A stretch of 64,000 nucleotides of DNA, from assembly GCF_900105215.1 (NCBI RefSeq), contig NZ_FOIP01000002.1, positions 186,001 through 250,000 of the forward strand, written 5' to 3'. Position 1 is the stretch's first letter, and every line of letters begins with the position of its first letter. The notes under the pieces were generated by a model, which saw only the letters and a program-made list of their open reading frames with translations, was not told the origin of the DNA and made no database searches. Source of the stretch: Lacrimispora sphenoides. Its GTDB lineage: Bacteria > Bacillota > Clostridia > Lachnospirales > Lachnospiraceae. The translations under genes and the position numbers were made by a program. Below are positions 8,772-17,408 of this stretch, in pieces.

Positions 8772-9695
8772 ATGAAAGAGAAACTCTTAAACGTATCGGA
8801 AAGGGCTAAAAAGGCGGGGAGCCGGGGGGATTTTGCTGCGTTCTTCATGCTGCTGCCCTCCCTGTTCCTGCTGGTGACCATGTCGGTCTATCCCTTTTTC
8901 TGGCTCTTCCGCTATGTGTGCTATGATTACAACGGCTTTAATGCTTATTTCACGGGCAGCAGGAACTTCGTCCGGATGCTAGGGGATACCACTTTCTGGC
9001 GGAGTGTGGTCCATACTTTTGAGTACGCGGGTTTAAAGCTGGTATTCATCGTTCCCCTATCCCTGCTCCTGGCGGTTCTGCTGAACCAGAAGCTTACGGG
9101 AACCGGTATTTTCAGGGGAATTTATTTTATGCCTACCGTCATCAGCGCCGCTATTTACAGTCTGATCTTTGGCTTCATCTTTGCAGTCTACAACGGTGTG
9201 CTGAACGCCTCCCTGCAGAAACTGGGGATTATAGGAGCCCCAATTGACTGGTTGGGGAACGCCAGTATCGTCATGCTCTCCATTGTGATTGTGGCGGTAT
9301 GGGGCGGCTTTGGAAACTATATGATCCTGTTCATTTCCGGAATGACCAGCATCCCGGAGGAAGTCTATGAGAGCAGCAAGATAGACGGGGCAAACGGCAT
9401 ACAGACCTTTTTTAGAATCACCCTGCCCATGCTGAGCCCTGTGCTCAAGGTGATCCTGATGCTGGCGATTACCAACGCCTTCAAGGATTACCAGTCCATC
9501 CTGGTTCTGACCGATGGAGGCCCCAACAACCGGTCCCACGTTATGTTTTCCTATATTTACAAGCTGATATTCAGCTCCAGTACCACTCCTCAGATTGGAT
9601 ACGCCACCATGCTGAGCATCGTGGCGGCACTGATTATCGGGATCGTAACCGCTGTTTACATGTTCGTTGCCAGGAAGCTGGATGATGTTATTTAA
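8772..9695 (+). CDS. Sugar ABC transporter permease (MalF/UgpA type)
   Basis: This is a 307-residue inner-membrane permease of the carbohydrate-uptake-1 class. The ATG at 8772 has GGAG 6 bases upstream; the frame extends to 8658 but that part overlaps the 3' arm of the stem-loop and lacks a ribosome site. Six hydrophobic segments are visible, and the cytoplasmic EAA loop reads YESSKIDGANGIQTFFRITLPMLSP, which contacts the ATPase. It pairs with the permease starting 9 bases after its stop. Confidence 0.9.
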   Translation: MKEKLLNVSERAKKAGSRGDFAAFFMLLPSLFLLVTMSVYPFFWLFRYVCYDYNGFNAYFTGSRNFVRMLGDTTFWRSVVHTFEYAGLKLVFIVPLSLLLAVLLNQKLTGTGIFRGIYFMPTVISAAIYSLIFGFIFAVYNGVLNASLQKLGIIGAPIDWLGNASIVMLSIVIVAVWGGFGNYMILFISGMTSIPEEVYESSKIDGANGIQTFFRITLPMLSPVLKVILMLAITNAFKDYQSILVLTDGGPNNRSHVMFSYIYKLIFSSSTTPQIGYATMLSIVAALIIGIVTAVYMFVARKLDDVI

Positions 9696-9704
9696 GGAGG
9701 TCTC

Positions 9705-10571
9705 ATGGAAAAGAGCCATACGGTATATTCAAAAAAGACAAAAACGCTCCACCTTTTCATAGAAGTTTTCTTAATCCTGGTGGCGGCTTTGACCCTATAT
9801 CCCCTGATCTACATCATGTTCGGGTCTTTCAAGGAAAACGCAGAGCTCTTGCGGGGCGGAACGAAGCTTCTGCCGGAAACATTTGTGCTGGAAAACTACA
9901 AGCAGGCCTGGCACAAGGCCAATTTCGCCAGATATACTTTGAACAGCGTGGTTATCAGCGTGGGCGTCATGCTGGTGACTCTATTGTCCTCCAGTATGGC
10001 TGGATACGTGTTCGCAAGGAAGAATTTCAAGGGAAAGGAGCTTCTTTACAGCCTGTTTGTGGCCTTCATGTTCGTCAATGTGGGCAGTGTCACCTTGAGA
10101 CCCCTCTTTGAGCTGGCAGTGAAGGTGAAGATGAACACTTCTTTATTAAGCGTCATTCTCATCGCGGCCGGAACCGGCCAGGCCACCTATATTTTCCTGG
10201 TGAGAGGATATATGAATACCATTTCAAAGGAACTGGACGACGCGGCAAAAATAGACGGCTGCACCTTCTTTCAGATTTATTATAAGGTGATTCTGCCCCT
10301 GTTAAAGCCAATCCTGGCCACCACCGGACTGCTTTCCTTCCGGGCCGGCTGGAACGAATACATCATGCCCCTGGTATTTACCATGTCTAATGAAAAAATG
10401 CGGCCCCTGACCGTGGGAGTTACCATGCTGAAAAACAGCGGCGACGGAACGGCAGCCTGGAATCTGATGTTTGCTGGGGCCACCATCTCCATTATTCCGA
10501 TCGTGATCATCTATATTTTTACCAGCAAACAGTTTATGAGCGGCATGACAGCCGGAGCAGTGAAAGGATAG
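9705..10571 (+). CDS. Sugar ABC transporter permease (MalG/UgpE type)
   Basis: This 288-residue membrane protein has six predicted helices. It carries the EAA motif in DDAAKIDGCTFFQIYYKVILPLLKP and the usual MalG-type C-terminal ending in MSGMTAGAVKG. AAGGAGG lies upstream of the start. It completes the translocation channel of importer 1 with the permease at 8772. The unrecognised gene at 10580 follows after 8 bases, so all four genes look co-transcribed. Confidence 0.9.
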   Translation: MEKSHTVYSKKTKTLHLFIEVFLILVAALTLYPLIYIMFGSFKENAELLRGGTKLLPETFVLENYKQAWHKANFARYTLNSVVISVGVMLVTLLSSSMAGYVFARKNFKGKELLYSLFVAFMFVNVGSVTLRPLFELAVKVKMNTSLLSVILIAAGTGQATYIFLVRGYMNTISKELDDAAKIDGCTFFQIYYKVILPLLKPILATTGLLSFRAGWNEYIMPLVFTMSNEKMRPLTVGVTMLKNSGDGTAAWNLMFAGATISIIPIVIIYIFTSKQFMSGMTAGAVKG

Positions 10572-10579
10572 GGAAGGAA

Positions 10580-13045
10580 ATGGAAGTAAAAAAGCAGGAT
10601 TACAGGAGATACGAATGCAATGAATCAGGATTCATCACTCAATATCTGGTCTCTGGATTAAAGGAAACCCCTTTTGCGGACAGCACAGCGGATGAAAACC
10701 AGCTCCGTTATGAAAAATATCTCCGTTCCATCGTAACAGAGAAGCAGGACAGAAGGCCTTTAGGAGAAATCCGCCTGGGAGAGTCCGGGAGACTGGGGCT
10801 TCCATGGCGGTATTATTATAATTACGGAAACTGGTTCGTGGATTTGAGCACCTTTTATTCGGTACTCACCAGGGTGGAGCTGGACGCCTGCACCATCCTC
10901 ATGGCCCCCCGTGATATGGTGGTTAAGGCTGCCGTCTGGTCCTACGCCTCATTGGACATCTGGTGCGGAAATGATAAGGTGTGCGTGATGGAGCCTGCGG
11001 TATATAAACCCATCCGCAGGCAGGAGATATCGCTGCCATTAAAGAATGGGGAAAATCTTCTCTATATACGGCTTCAGACCCTGGGGGTCAGGGACACCAG
11101 GACCCTGTTCGGAATCCAGATATTAGACGGGGCGGATCAGATAATCCAGACTCTGCCAGACGCAAAAAATACCGTACCGGTCATGGAACAGGCGGTCTGG
11201 ATGTCTGGCATAAGGCTGGAAAATCACTCCCTGCATTTTAATGGCCCGGCTTTAGAGGGGACAACGCTGGGCTATGATTCCATGAGTCCGGATTTTAGCC
11301 AGGCAGGGACGAAGATTGAACGCTTTTCAGTCGCGGGAGCAAAAGATGTGATTCTGGAGAGAAACCGCCCCTATGTTCTTGTGGAATGCCAGATAAACGG
11401 CCAGAGGCTTATGAGGCGTATGGAGGACATCGGAGAAATCCGCCCAAAGAGCCTTGCCGGCCTTGACTTTGAGAAAAACAAGAGAGAGATCTTTCGGCGG
11501 ACCGCTGCCGTGGAGTCCTTGAGCCGCGGCGGAAAATTTGGTTTTTCCATCTCCAACATTTTGGCCAGAAAGGCTCTGGGCACAGAAGATGAGCGAGACA
11601 GAAGGCTGCTTTTTGAAACCCTGGACCAGATTGAGAGCCGTTATGACTGTTCCGATTTCCTGGTTTGCGGCCTGATCCGGTATATGAAAAATTATAATAT
11701 GGATGAGGCGCTTTCGCGGCGGGTGAAATCTGTACTCCTCCATTACCGTTACTGGATGGACCAGGAAGGGCCTGATGCCATGTGTTTCTGGAGCGAAAAC
11801 CACTCCCTCATGTTCTATGTGTCCGCTATGAATGCCGGAGAGCTTTATCCGGATGAGTATTTTACACGCGCTCACATGACCGGAAGGGAGCTCTATGAGG
11901 CAGGAAAGAGGCGGTTGGAGCAGTGGCTCGCCGATGTGGAGCTTCACGGCTTTGAAGAATTCTTAAGTACGGTCTATATGTGCGTGACCTTTGCGGGGCT
12001 TTTAAACGCAGTCGATTATACAACAGAGGAGATAAAAGTCCGGGCGGCCCGTGTGACGGACCGGCTTCTGATCATGCTATCCCAGCATACCTATAAGGGT
12101 TCTGTGATCGCTCCCATGGGAAGAGTTTACCGCCAGGTGATCTATCCGTTTCTCCAGGGAGCCCAGGCCCTAATGAACCTGGTGAATCCAAAGGTGCCTT
12201 ATTCCTATGGGGAGGGCTGGCTGGCCTTTTATGCCACTAGCGGCTACCAGATTCCGGAGGGACTTGATGTGCTGATGGAGGGGGAGTTAAATACCGAGTA
12301 CGCCACCGGCAACGCCCTGGTCCGTCTGGAAAAGAACCGGAATTACTGCATGACCTCGGTACAGTCCCCGAGACAGGACAAAGGCTTCGTTCGCTGGGAG
12401 AACTTAACTCTTTTAGAGGAAGTACAAACGGTGGATAAGGGCTCTCATGAGTACACGAAGTCTTTAAACGAACGGTTCCATGGGACCACATGTTTTGAGC
12501 CCGGGGTTTACGGCTATCAGCAGCACTTATGGAGCGCGGCTTTGGACAGCGAGACAGAGGTGTTTACCAATCACCCAGGAGGCACATGCGATTCCAGCGA
12601 GATGAGACCGGGGTACTGGTATGGAAACGGGGTCATGCCGGCCATTTCGCAAGGGGATGGAGTTCTCCTGGCCGTATACGTTATACCAAAGGAGCATCCC
12701 ATCCATTTCACCCATGTCTTCTGGCCTGGGGTAAAGTTCGACCGCATGGAGGCAGAGGAGAGCTGGCTGTTCGGACAAAAAGGGAGCGGCTATACGGCCC
12801 TCTGGTGCAGCGGAGCTTTAAAACCCCATGATGACCAGCTTTTTGGCTGTGAGTACCGGTGCTTCGGGGATGAAATGGCATACTGCTGCATCTGCGGGGG
12901 GAGAGAGGAGTTTGAAACACTGGAAATCTTCATGGAATATGCAAAATCTTTGAATCCAGTTTTCGAAAAGAAAACCAGGACCGTGCAGGCGGCAGGACGA
13001 GCCCTGACCTATGATGCGAGGGAGGACAGAACCCAATATATTTAA
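10580..13045 (+). CDS. Unrecognised 821-residue protein of the glycan locus, candidate lyase/hydrolase
   Basis: I do not recognise the family. There is no signal peptide or membrane helix, so it should be cytoplasmic. The N-terminal ~250 residues alternate short strands and resemble a jelly-roll sugar-binding module (segments such as ISLPLKNGENLLYIRLQTLG). Residues ~300-560 are helix-rich and look like an alpha/alpha toroid, with a conserved-looking FWSENHSLMFY segment (Glu406, Asn407, His408). The last ~240 residues are again strand-rich. This three-part plan is seen in several polysaccharide lyase families and in GH2-like or toroid hydrolases. It is the last gene of the importer-1 operon and faces the GH88/sulfatase/lyase operon, so action on the imported oligosaccharide is the best inference. 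Confidence 0.55.
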   Translation: MEVKKQDYRRYECNESGFITQYLVSGLKETPFADSTADENQLRYEKYLRSIVTEKQDRRPLGEIRLGESGRLGLPWRYYYNYGNWFVDLSTFYSVLTRVELDACTILMAPRDMVVKAAVWSYASLDIWCGNDKVCVMEPAVYKPIRRQEISLPLKNGENLLYIRLQTLGVRDTRTLFGIQILDGADQIIQTLPDAKNTVPVMEQAVWMSGIRLENHSLHFNGPALEGTTLGYDSMSPDFSQAGTKIERFSVAGAKDVILERNRPYVLVECQINGQRLMRRMEDIGEIRPKSLAGLDFEKNKREIFRRTAAVESLSRGGKFGFSISNILARKALGTEDERDRRLLFETLDQIESRYDCSDFLVCGLIRYMKNYNMDEALSRRVKSVLLHYRYWMDQEGPDAMCFWSENHSLMFYVSAMNAGELYPDEYFTRAHMTGRELYEAGKRRLEQWLADVELHGFEEFLSTVYMCVTFAGLLNAVDYTTEEIKVRAARVTDRLLIMLSQHTYKGSVIAPMGRVYRQVIYPFLQGAQALMNLVNPKVPYSYGEGWLAFYATSGYQIPEGLDVLMEGELNTEYATGNALVRLEKNRNYCMTSVQSPRQDKGFVRWENLTLLEEVQTVDKGSHEYTKSLNERFHGTTCFEPGVYGYQQHLWSAALDSETEVFTNHPGGTCDSSEMRPGYWYGNGVMPAISQGDGVLLAVYVIPKEHPIHFTHVFWPGVKFDRMEAEESWLFGQKGSGYTALWCSGALKPHDDQLFGCEYRCFGDEMAYCCICGGREEFETLEIFMEYAKSLNPVFEKKTRTVQAAGRALTYDAREDRTQYI

Positions 13046-13085
13046 AAATATAATCCGTTTTCAAGGTGCAACTATAATCATAAGT

Positions 13086-13115
13086 AAATAAGGTGTCTTC
13101 CGACACCTTATTTTA
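13086..13115. terminator. Bidirectional terminator between convergent operons
   Basis: A perfect 12-bp stem (13086-13097 with 13102-13113) with a TTCC loop is flanked by A-rich and T-rich sides. It lies between the converging 821-residue gene and the PHP-protein operon. Confidence 0.85.
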
Positions 13116-13178
13116 CATTGTAAAAGAACGAAGCGGACATGGAGCGTACTAAAAACATGCTTTTAGCCCCGAAATCAC

Positions 13179-14669
13179 CTACTGGAAATAAACCGGAGTT
13201 ACATAGGCCCAGTGCCCATTTTGCTGTGATACCTCCATATGGTAAAAGTCTCTGGGGCCTTTTGCTGTGTCCGTAAAGGTATCCTCTACCATGTACTGGG
13301 AAGCGCTGATGGCCGTATGGATCTTATAAGCCTGGCTGTGGTATGGCTTCATATGGGCGCTGCAGCCTGCGGCCATAAGCTCTCTTACTGTGCGGCATGT
13401 CTCCTGACCGTTGATAGAGAAGCGGACTTTCGTATCCGGCGTTCCCTCGATCTCCAGGACAACGGCGCAGGTCTGGGGATGGAGAGTGGAAAGATTCTTA
13501 ACTGTTTCACATTGCCATGCGGCGTCTGTTTCCCCGCAGTGAAGGATCTGGTTGTCAATCTGATTGATATCATCCTGAGAGGTATTGTCTTCTGCGGAAG
13601 GGGCCAGGACGCTGCGCCCCCTGAAGCAGGGCTCTATTCCCAGAAGGCGGCCGTCCTCGATATCGGCAGAGCAGTCGAAACGGTATAAGGAGTCTGAGTT
13701 GTTTCCCCAGCCGGTTTCTACCCGCACCTTATAACGGCGGTCTGCAGCCTGGGGTTTTAAGAGGAGACCCTCTACGATGCGGATAGGCTCCAGATTTCGG
13801 TAGATCACGATTTTGTCGATGGGGTAGCAGGCTTCTACTGAATAGTGGATTTCCCTTGCGGCGGAAGAATGGTTTACGATGGAGCCCATGACGCAACCGT
13901 TTACATCAAAGGCGCACCGGATCCGGTCGCCGGTAACGGCGTAGGTCCTGCGGTTTACCAGGGCATCCCAGATGCTTTCCCTGTCTTTTTTCTCTGCCAG
14001 CACCGCCAGCTTGCCGTCACCGTAGGAGCCGGGATAGCCGGCGTGATGGTCTGTAGAACCGACAAAGCCGAAGCGGTGACCCTTTTTTAACCCCTCGTAA
14101 ACGGTGTTCCGGCTGTCTCTTGGTCCCATGTTGTGATAATAGGGATAGGCAGCAGTCTCGCTCATGGCACAGCCATGCTTGGAGCAAACCTCCACCAGGG
14201 GTGTGACGGTCTCATCATATTCGTCCCAGTTGATGCCGCGGTAGCCGGGCGTGTAACCGATGTGATGGGCCACCGTGAGGGAACGGCAGCCGCAGTCCTC
14301 CTTAAGCTCCCTGGGTGAATCCCGGTAAATCAGGGGAAGGGCGTCATCCGGGCTCACCAGATGATGGTCTCCGTAATGGGAAGAGTGCATTTCGTAGGCC
14401 TGAAAGGTCACCAAACGGTCCGAATTAGCGGCAGCCATGAAGCCGTTTACTTCCGGCCAGTGGTCCCGAAGCTTTTGGAAGCCTCTGTTATGGAAATCTA
14501 CAACAAAGGCGGTTTCCTCCGTCCGTTCATGCATGTCCGGCCACATGGCGTGGCCTGTGACTGCACAGAAGTCCAGATGGTTTGCGGCGGCGGTCAGGGC
14601 GTTTTTGAGGGAGCCGTAGCCGTAGGTGATGCCGCAGTGGTTGTGAATGTCACCCCAGTATATATTCAT
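13179..14669 (-). CDS. PHP-fold / DUF3604-like metal-dependent protein
   Basis: The 496-residue protein begins directly with a metal-binding PHP signature, DIHNHCG (Asp7, His9, His11). Further histidine pairs follow in TGHAMW, TVAHHIGYTPG and GSTDHHAGYPG, the spacing expected of a trinuclear-metal PHP amidohydrolase fold. The C-terminal third is strand-rich. DUF3604-like proteins are poorly characterised and often sit beside sulfatases or glycan enzymes; phosphoesterase or amidohydrolase activity is possible. It is the last gene of the six-gene minus-strand operon. There is no signal peptide, so a cytoplasmic step on imported oligosaccharide is likely, but the reaction is unknown. Confidence 0.7.
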   Translation of the reverse strand: MNIYWGDIHNHCGITYGYGSLKNALTAAANHLDFCAVTGHAMWPDMHERTEETAFVVDFHNRGFQKLRDHWPEVNGFMAAANSDRLVTFQAYEMHSSHYGDHHLVSPDDALPLIYRDSPRELKEDCGCRSLTVAHHIGYTPGYRGINWDEYDETVTPLVEVCSKHGCAMSETAAYPYYHNMGPRDSRNTVYEGLKKGHRFGFVGSTDHHAGYPGSYGDGKLAVLAEKKDRESIWDALVNRRTYAVTGDRIRCAFDVNGCVMGSIVNHSSAAREIHYSVEACYPIDKIVIYRNLEPIRIVEGLLLKPQAADRRYKVRVETGWGNNSDSLYRFDCSADIEDGRLLGIEPCFRGRSVLAPSAEDNTSQDDINQIDNQILHCGETDAAWQCETVKNLSTLHPQTCAVVLEIEGTPDTKVRFSINGQETCRTVRELMAAGCSAHMKPYHSQAYKIHTAISASQYMVEDTFTDTAKGPRDFYHMEVSQQNGHWAYVTPVYFQ

Positions 14670-14734
14670 AGTTGATATCCTTTCTTATTCTTAGTCCATC
14701 GGATATTCGCAATCCGATTCTATGCTTGATTTGG

Positions 14735-16165
14735 TTAAATGATCTTATTTTTTCCCGGAACAATGGCTTCCGGGCGGGGGACCCACTGCCCCATTTCTGA
14801 AGCATAATCCTCCAGTCCCATCTCCTTTTTCATACGTTTCTGAAATTCCTTTGCCCGGGTGTTGACTGCATGGGGATCGCAGACGGAGAGAAGACGTCTG
14901 TGGCAGCTGTCCGATATTCTTTGGACCTCCGGGTCGTCGGAGCTGGTCTCCAGGAGATTTTCATGTTCCCCCGGATCTTTTTTTAAATCAAACAACTGAG
15001 GCTTGTCGCCGCAGTAAAATACGTATTTATACTGCCTCCAGCGTATCATGAACATCCCATCCGGGATGCCATGGGCGTGATATTCGCTGAAAGCGAAATC
15101 CGGCCGGTCCGGGTCTATGCCGTCATTGATTAGCTTCATGAGGCTATGTCCGGCGATCCCTTCCGGTTGCGGGATGTTTAACAAATCGCAGAAGGTAGGA
15201 TAGAGGTCTGTCAGGCTGGCAGGCGCGGGAATGCGCTTTGCTTTAGTCTCTGGAACCCGGAAAATCAGCGGGATATGGGCAGACTGCTCAAACATACAGC
15301 ATTTCCACCACATTCCATGGTAACCCAGCTGTTCGCCGTGGTCGCTGGAATAGCAGACTGCCGTATTGCCCCGCAGACCCAGACGGTCGATGGCGTCTAA
15401 GAGGACGCCCAGCCGCTCATCAAACTCTTCGATGGCACAGTGATACCCCACCAGGACCCTGCGGATGGTTTCCTCTGGAACCTGTTCGCACTTAAAATAA
15501 GTGCGCATCCATTCCAGGGAAGGGTTGAGGGATGTAAAGGGCGGCCGCAGTTCATCAGGGATTTCCGTGATCCGGGAGTTATAGTAGTCCCAGTGCTCCT
15601 GTTTTACATAAAAGGGAAAATGAGGATCCAGAAAGCCGATATAAAGCATGAAATTATCCTCATCCCGGTGAGCTTCCAGCCAGGACAGGCTTTCTGCCAG
15701 AACCCGGTCGTCAAAGCTTTCTTCGGTCTTGATACCAATCCGCTCAAAGCGTTTTTCCGCCCCTATCCTTCCGATCTTCTGATCCCTGAAATAGCAGCCG
15801 ATATCAGGCTTGTGCATGTAGCCGGCCAGTGACTCATAAGTAAATTCATAGCTGCCCTCGTGATGAAAATGGGTCTTGCCGAAGCAGGCGAAGGTGCGCC
15901 CGTTTCTCACCGCGTGGTGGGAGATACCCACCACGGTCCCGTCATATGGGGTGGAATTGTCCCAGGTTCCAAGCTGATGTACATAATTCCCGGTAAAGAA
16001 GCTGGCCCTTGCCGGTGCACACACAGGGCAGGTAGAGTAAAAGCTGTCAAAGACGATGCCCTCCCCGGCCAGCCGGTCTAGGTTCGGTGTCCGTAAAAGG
16101 GAGTGGTTAACAAAGTGCATCATCTCATAAGAATGTTCGTCTGATAAAATGGTGATTACATTCAT
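14735..16165 (-). CDS. Sulfatase, Cys-type (S1 family), cytoplasmic
   Basis: This is a 476-residue type I sulfatase. The formylglycine site is Cys49 in CAPAR (C-x-P-x-R), followed by the usual ASFFTGNY. Metal ligands are visible as the N-terminal SDEH and in SSDHGEQLGYHGMW. There is no signal peptide. It would remove sulfate esters from imported uronic-acid/hexosamine oligosaccharides. As a Cys-type enzyme in an anaerobe it needs a radical-SAM maturase (anSME), which is not in this window. GGAGG lies upstream of the ATG, and its start is only 9 bases from the stop of the GH88 gene. Confidence 0.92.
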   Translation of the reverse strand: MNVITILSDEHSYEMMHFVNHSLLRTPNLDRLAGEGIVFDSFYSTCPVCAPARASFFTGNYVHQLGTWDNSTPYDGTVVGISHHAVRNGRTFACFGKTHFHHEGSYEFTYESLAGYMHKPDIGCYFRDQKIGRIGAEKRFERIGIKTEESFDDRVLAESLSWLEAHRDEDNFMLYIGFLDPHFPFYVKQEHWDYYNSRITEIPDELRPPFTSLNPSLEWMRTYFKCEQVPEETIRRVLVGYHCAIEEFDERLGVLLDAIDRLGLRGNTAVCYSSDHGEQLGYHGMWWKCCMFEQSAHIPLIFRVPETKAKRIPAPASLTDLYPTFCDLLNIPQPEGIAGHSLMKLINDGIDPDRPDFAFSEYHAHGIPDGMFMIRWRQYKYVFYCGDKPQLFDLKKDPGEHENLLETSSDDPEVQRISDSCHRRLLSVCDPHAVNTRAKEFQKRMKKEMGLEDYASEMGQWVPRPEAIVPGKNKII

Positions 16166-16174
16166 AGCATCCTC

Positions 16175-17347
16175 CTACCAGTAGGGATTCCAGTCCCTGG
16201 TCATGCGGGTCAGGGCTTCCACATAGTAGTAATCGCCCCAGAGATTGCATTCATCAATGCCGTGATCGATGCAGTCGTTATAAGGAGTCTTCTTTCCGTA
16301 AACGCCGTGGAGCAGCTGGCCATTGGAAACTTCCGGCGAAGTGACGGAGCAGAGGTTCACCAGAGCTTTTAACATCCGTTTGGCGGCAGCCAGATAAGGG
16401 GCCGCTTCCGCTTCCGGTAAATACTTACACATCTCCAGGATGCCGCATACGGCGATGGCGGAGGCGGAGGAATCCCATGGCTCCTCACTGCCTTCTTCAA
16501 AAATGAAATCCCAATAAGGAATCAGATTCTCCGGAAGGTGGGAGATAAAATAATTGGTCACGTGCTTAAAATCTTCCAGATACTTGGGATCTTTTGTATA
16601 ACGATAGCTTAGGGCCAGGCCATAGACGCCCCAGGCCTGACCTCTGGCCCAGGCGGAATCCGCCGAGTAGCCCTGGTGGGTAACGCCCCTTAAGGGCATT
16701 CCGGTATCAGGATCAAAATAATAGGTGTGGTAAGTGGAGTAGTCAGGGCGGATGATAACGCTTATCGCAGTTTCCAGATGGGCCATGGCCACATCGGCGT
16801 ATTCAGGAAGTCCGGTTTCTTCTGTGGCCCAATAGAGTAACGGCAGGTTGAGCAGGCAGTCGATGATCAGCCGGTAATTATTCCGGTTTTCTAAAGAGCC
16901 CCAGGCCTGGATAAAACGGCCTTTCTGGTGGAAGCGGGCCTTTAATTGGTCGGCGGCCAGGAGCGCAGCCTTTCTTGCAGTCTGGTTCCCTGTCAGTTTA
17001 TAGCCTGCCACACAGGAAAGGGAGTAGAGAAACCCCAGGTCATGGGTGTCCGTGCGGTTTCCGGTTTCGATGCGCGTAAGAAAGCTGTCCACCTGCCTGG
17101 CAGCAGCCTCACGGAAGCGGTCATCCCCGCTATTTTCATAGGCCAGCCACAATTCGCCTGTCCAGAATCCATTGGTCCACTGCTCGTTGGGGGCGGGGGA
17201 GTAGAAGCCGTTTTCCGAGAATATGGCTTTGAATTGCTGGGAAAATTCGTCAAGGCAGCTCTCTGTCTGGCGGATAGCGAGACAAAGCGCAGTGTTTGCC
17301 TCTTCCTGGGTGAGTTCGGGTTTTTTCATCAATTGTTCGTTGGTCAT
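16175..17347 (-). CDS. Unsaturated glucuronyl hydrolase (GH88)
   Basis: The 390-residue protein has the (alpha/alpha)6 barrel of GH88. The two catalytic aspartates fit Asp103 in DTHDLGFLYS and Asp163 in LIIDCLLNLPLL; the 60-residue spacing matches that of Bacillus UGL (Asp88/Asp149). It hydrates the 4,5-double bond of unsaturated uronic acid at the non-reducing end that lyases leave, releasing the uronate and the next sugar. It has no signal peptide. It sits directly after a heparinase-family lyase gene and before a sulfatase gene in the same operon, which defines the pathway as uronic-acid-containing, glycosaminoglycan-like glycan. Confidence 0.94.
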   Translation of the reverse strand: MTNEQLMKKPELTQEEANTALCLAIRQTESCLDEFSQQFKAIFSENGFYSPAPNEQWTNGFWTGELWLAYENSGDDRFREAAARQVDSFLTRIETGNRTDTHDLGFLYSLSCVAGYKLTGNQTARKAALLAADQLKARFHQKGRFIQAWGSLENRNNYRLIIDCLLNLPLLYWATEETGLPEYADVAMAHLETAISVIIRPDYSTYHTYYFDPDTGMPLRGVTHQGYSADSAWARGQAWGVYGLALSYRYTKDPKYLEDFKHVTNYFISHLPENLIPYWDFIFEEGSEEPWDSSASAIAVCGILEMCKYLPEAEAAPYLAAAKRMLKALVNLCSVTSPEVSNGQLLHGVYGKKTPYNDCIDHGIDECNLWGDYYYVEALTRMTRDWNPYW

Positions 17348-17408
17348 GGTTTCCTCTCATTCTGCAGTGCGGTTGTTTTTAATGGGTTCCATTGGTGTGG
17401 TTCTTCGG

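Noticed and set aside
9057..9719. 220-codon minus-strand frame inside the first permease gene
   Set aside because: It lies fully within a clear membrane-protein gene; no ribosome site and biased low-quality composition.
11327..11947. 206-codon minus-strand frame within the 821-residue gene
   Set aside because: No start signal or recognisable domain; explained by codon bias of the plus-strand gene.
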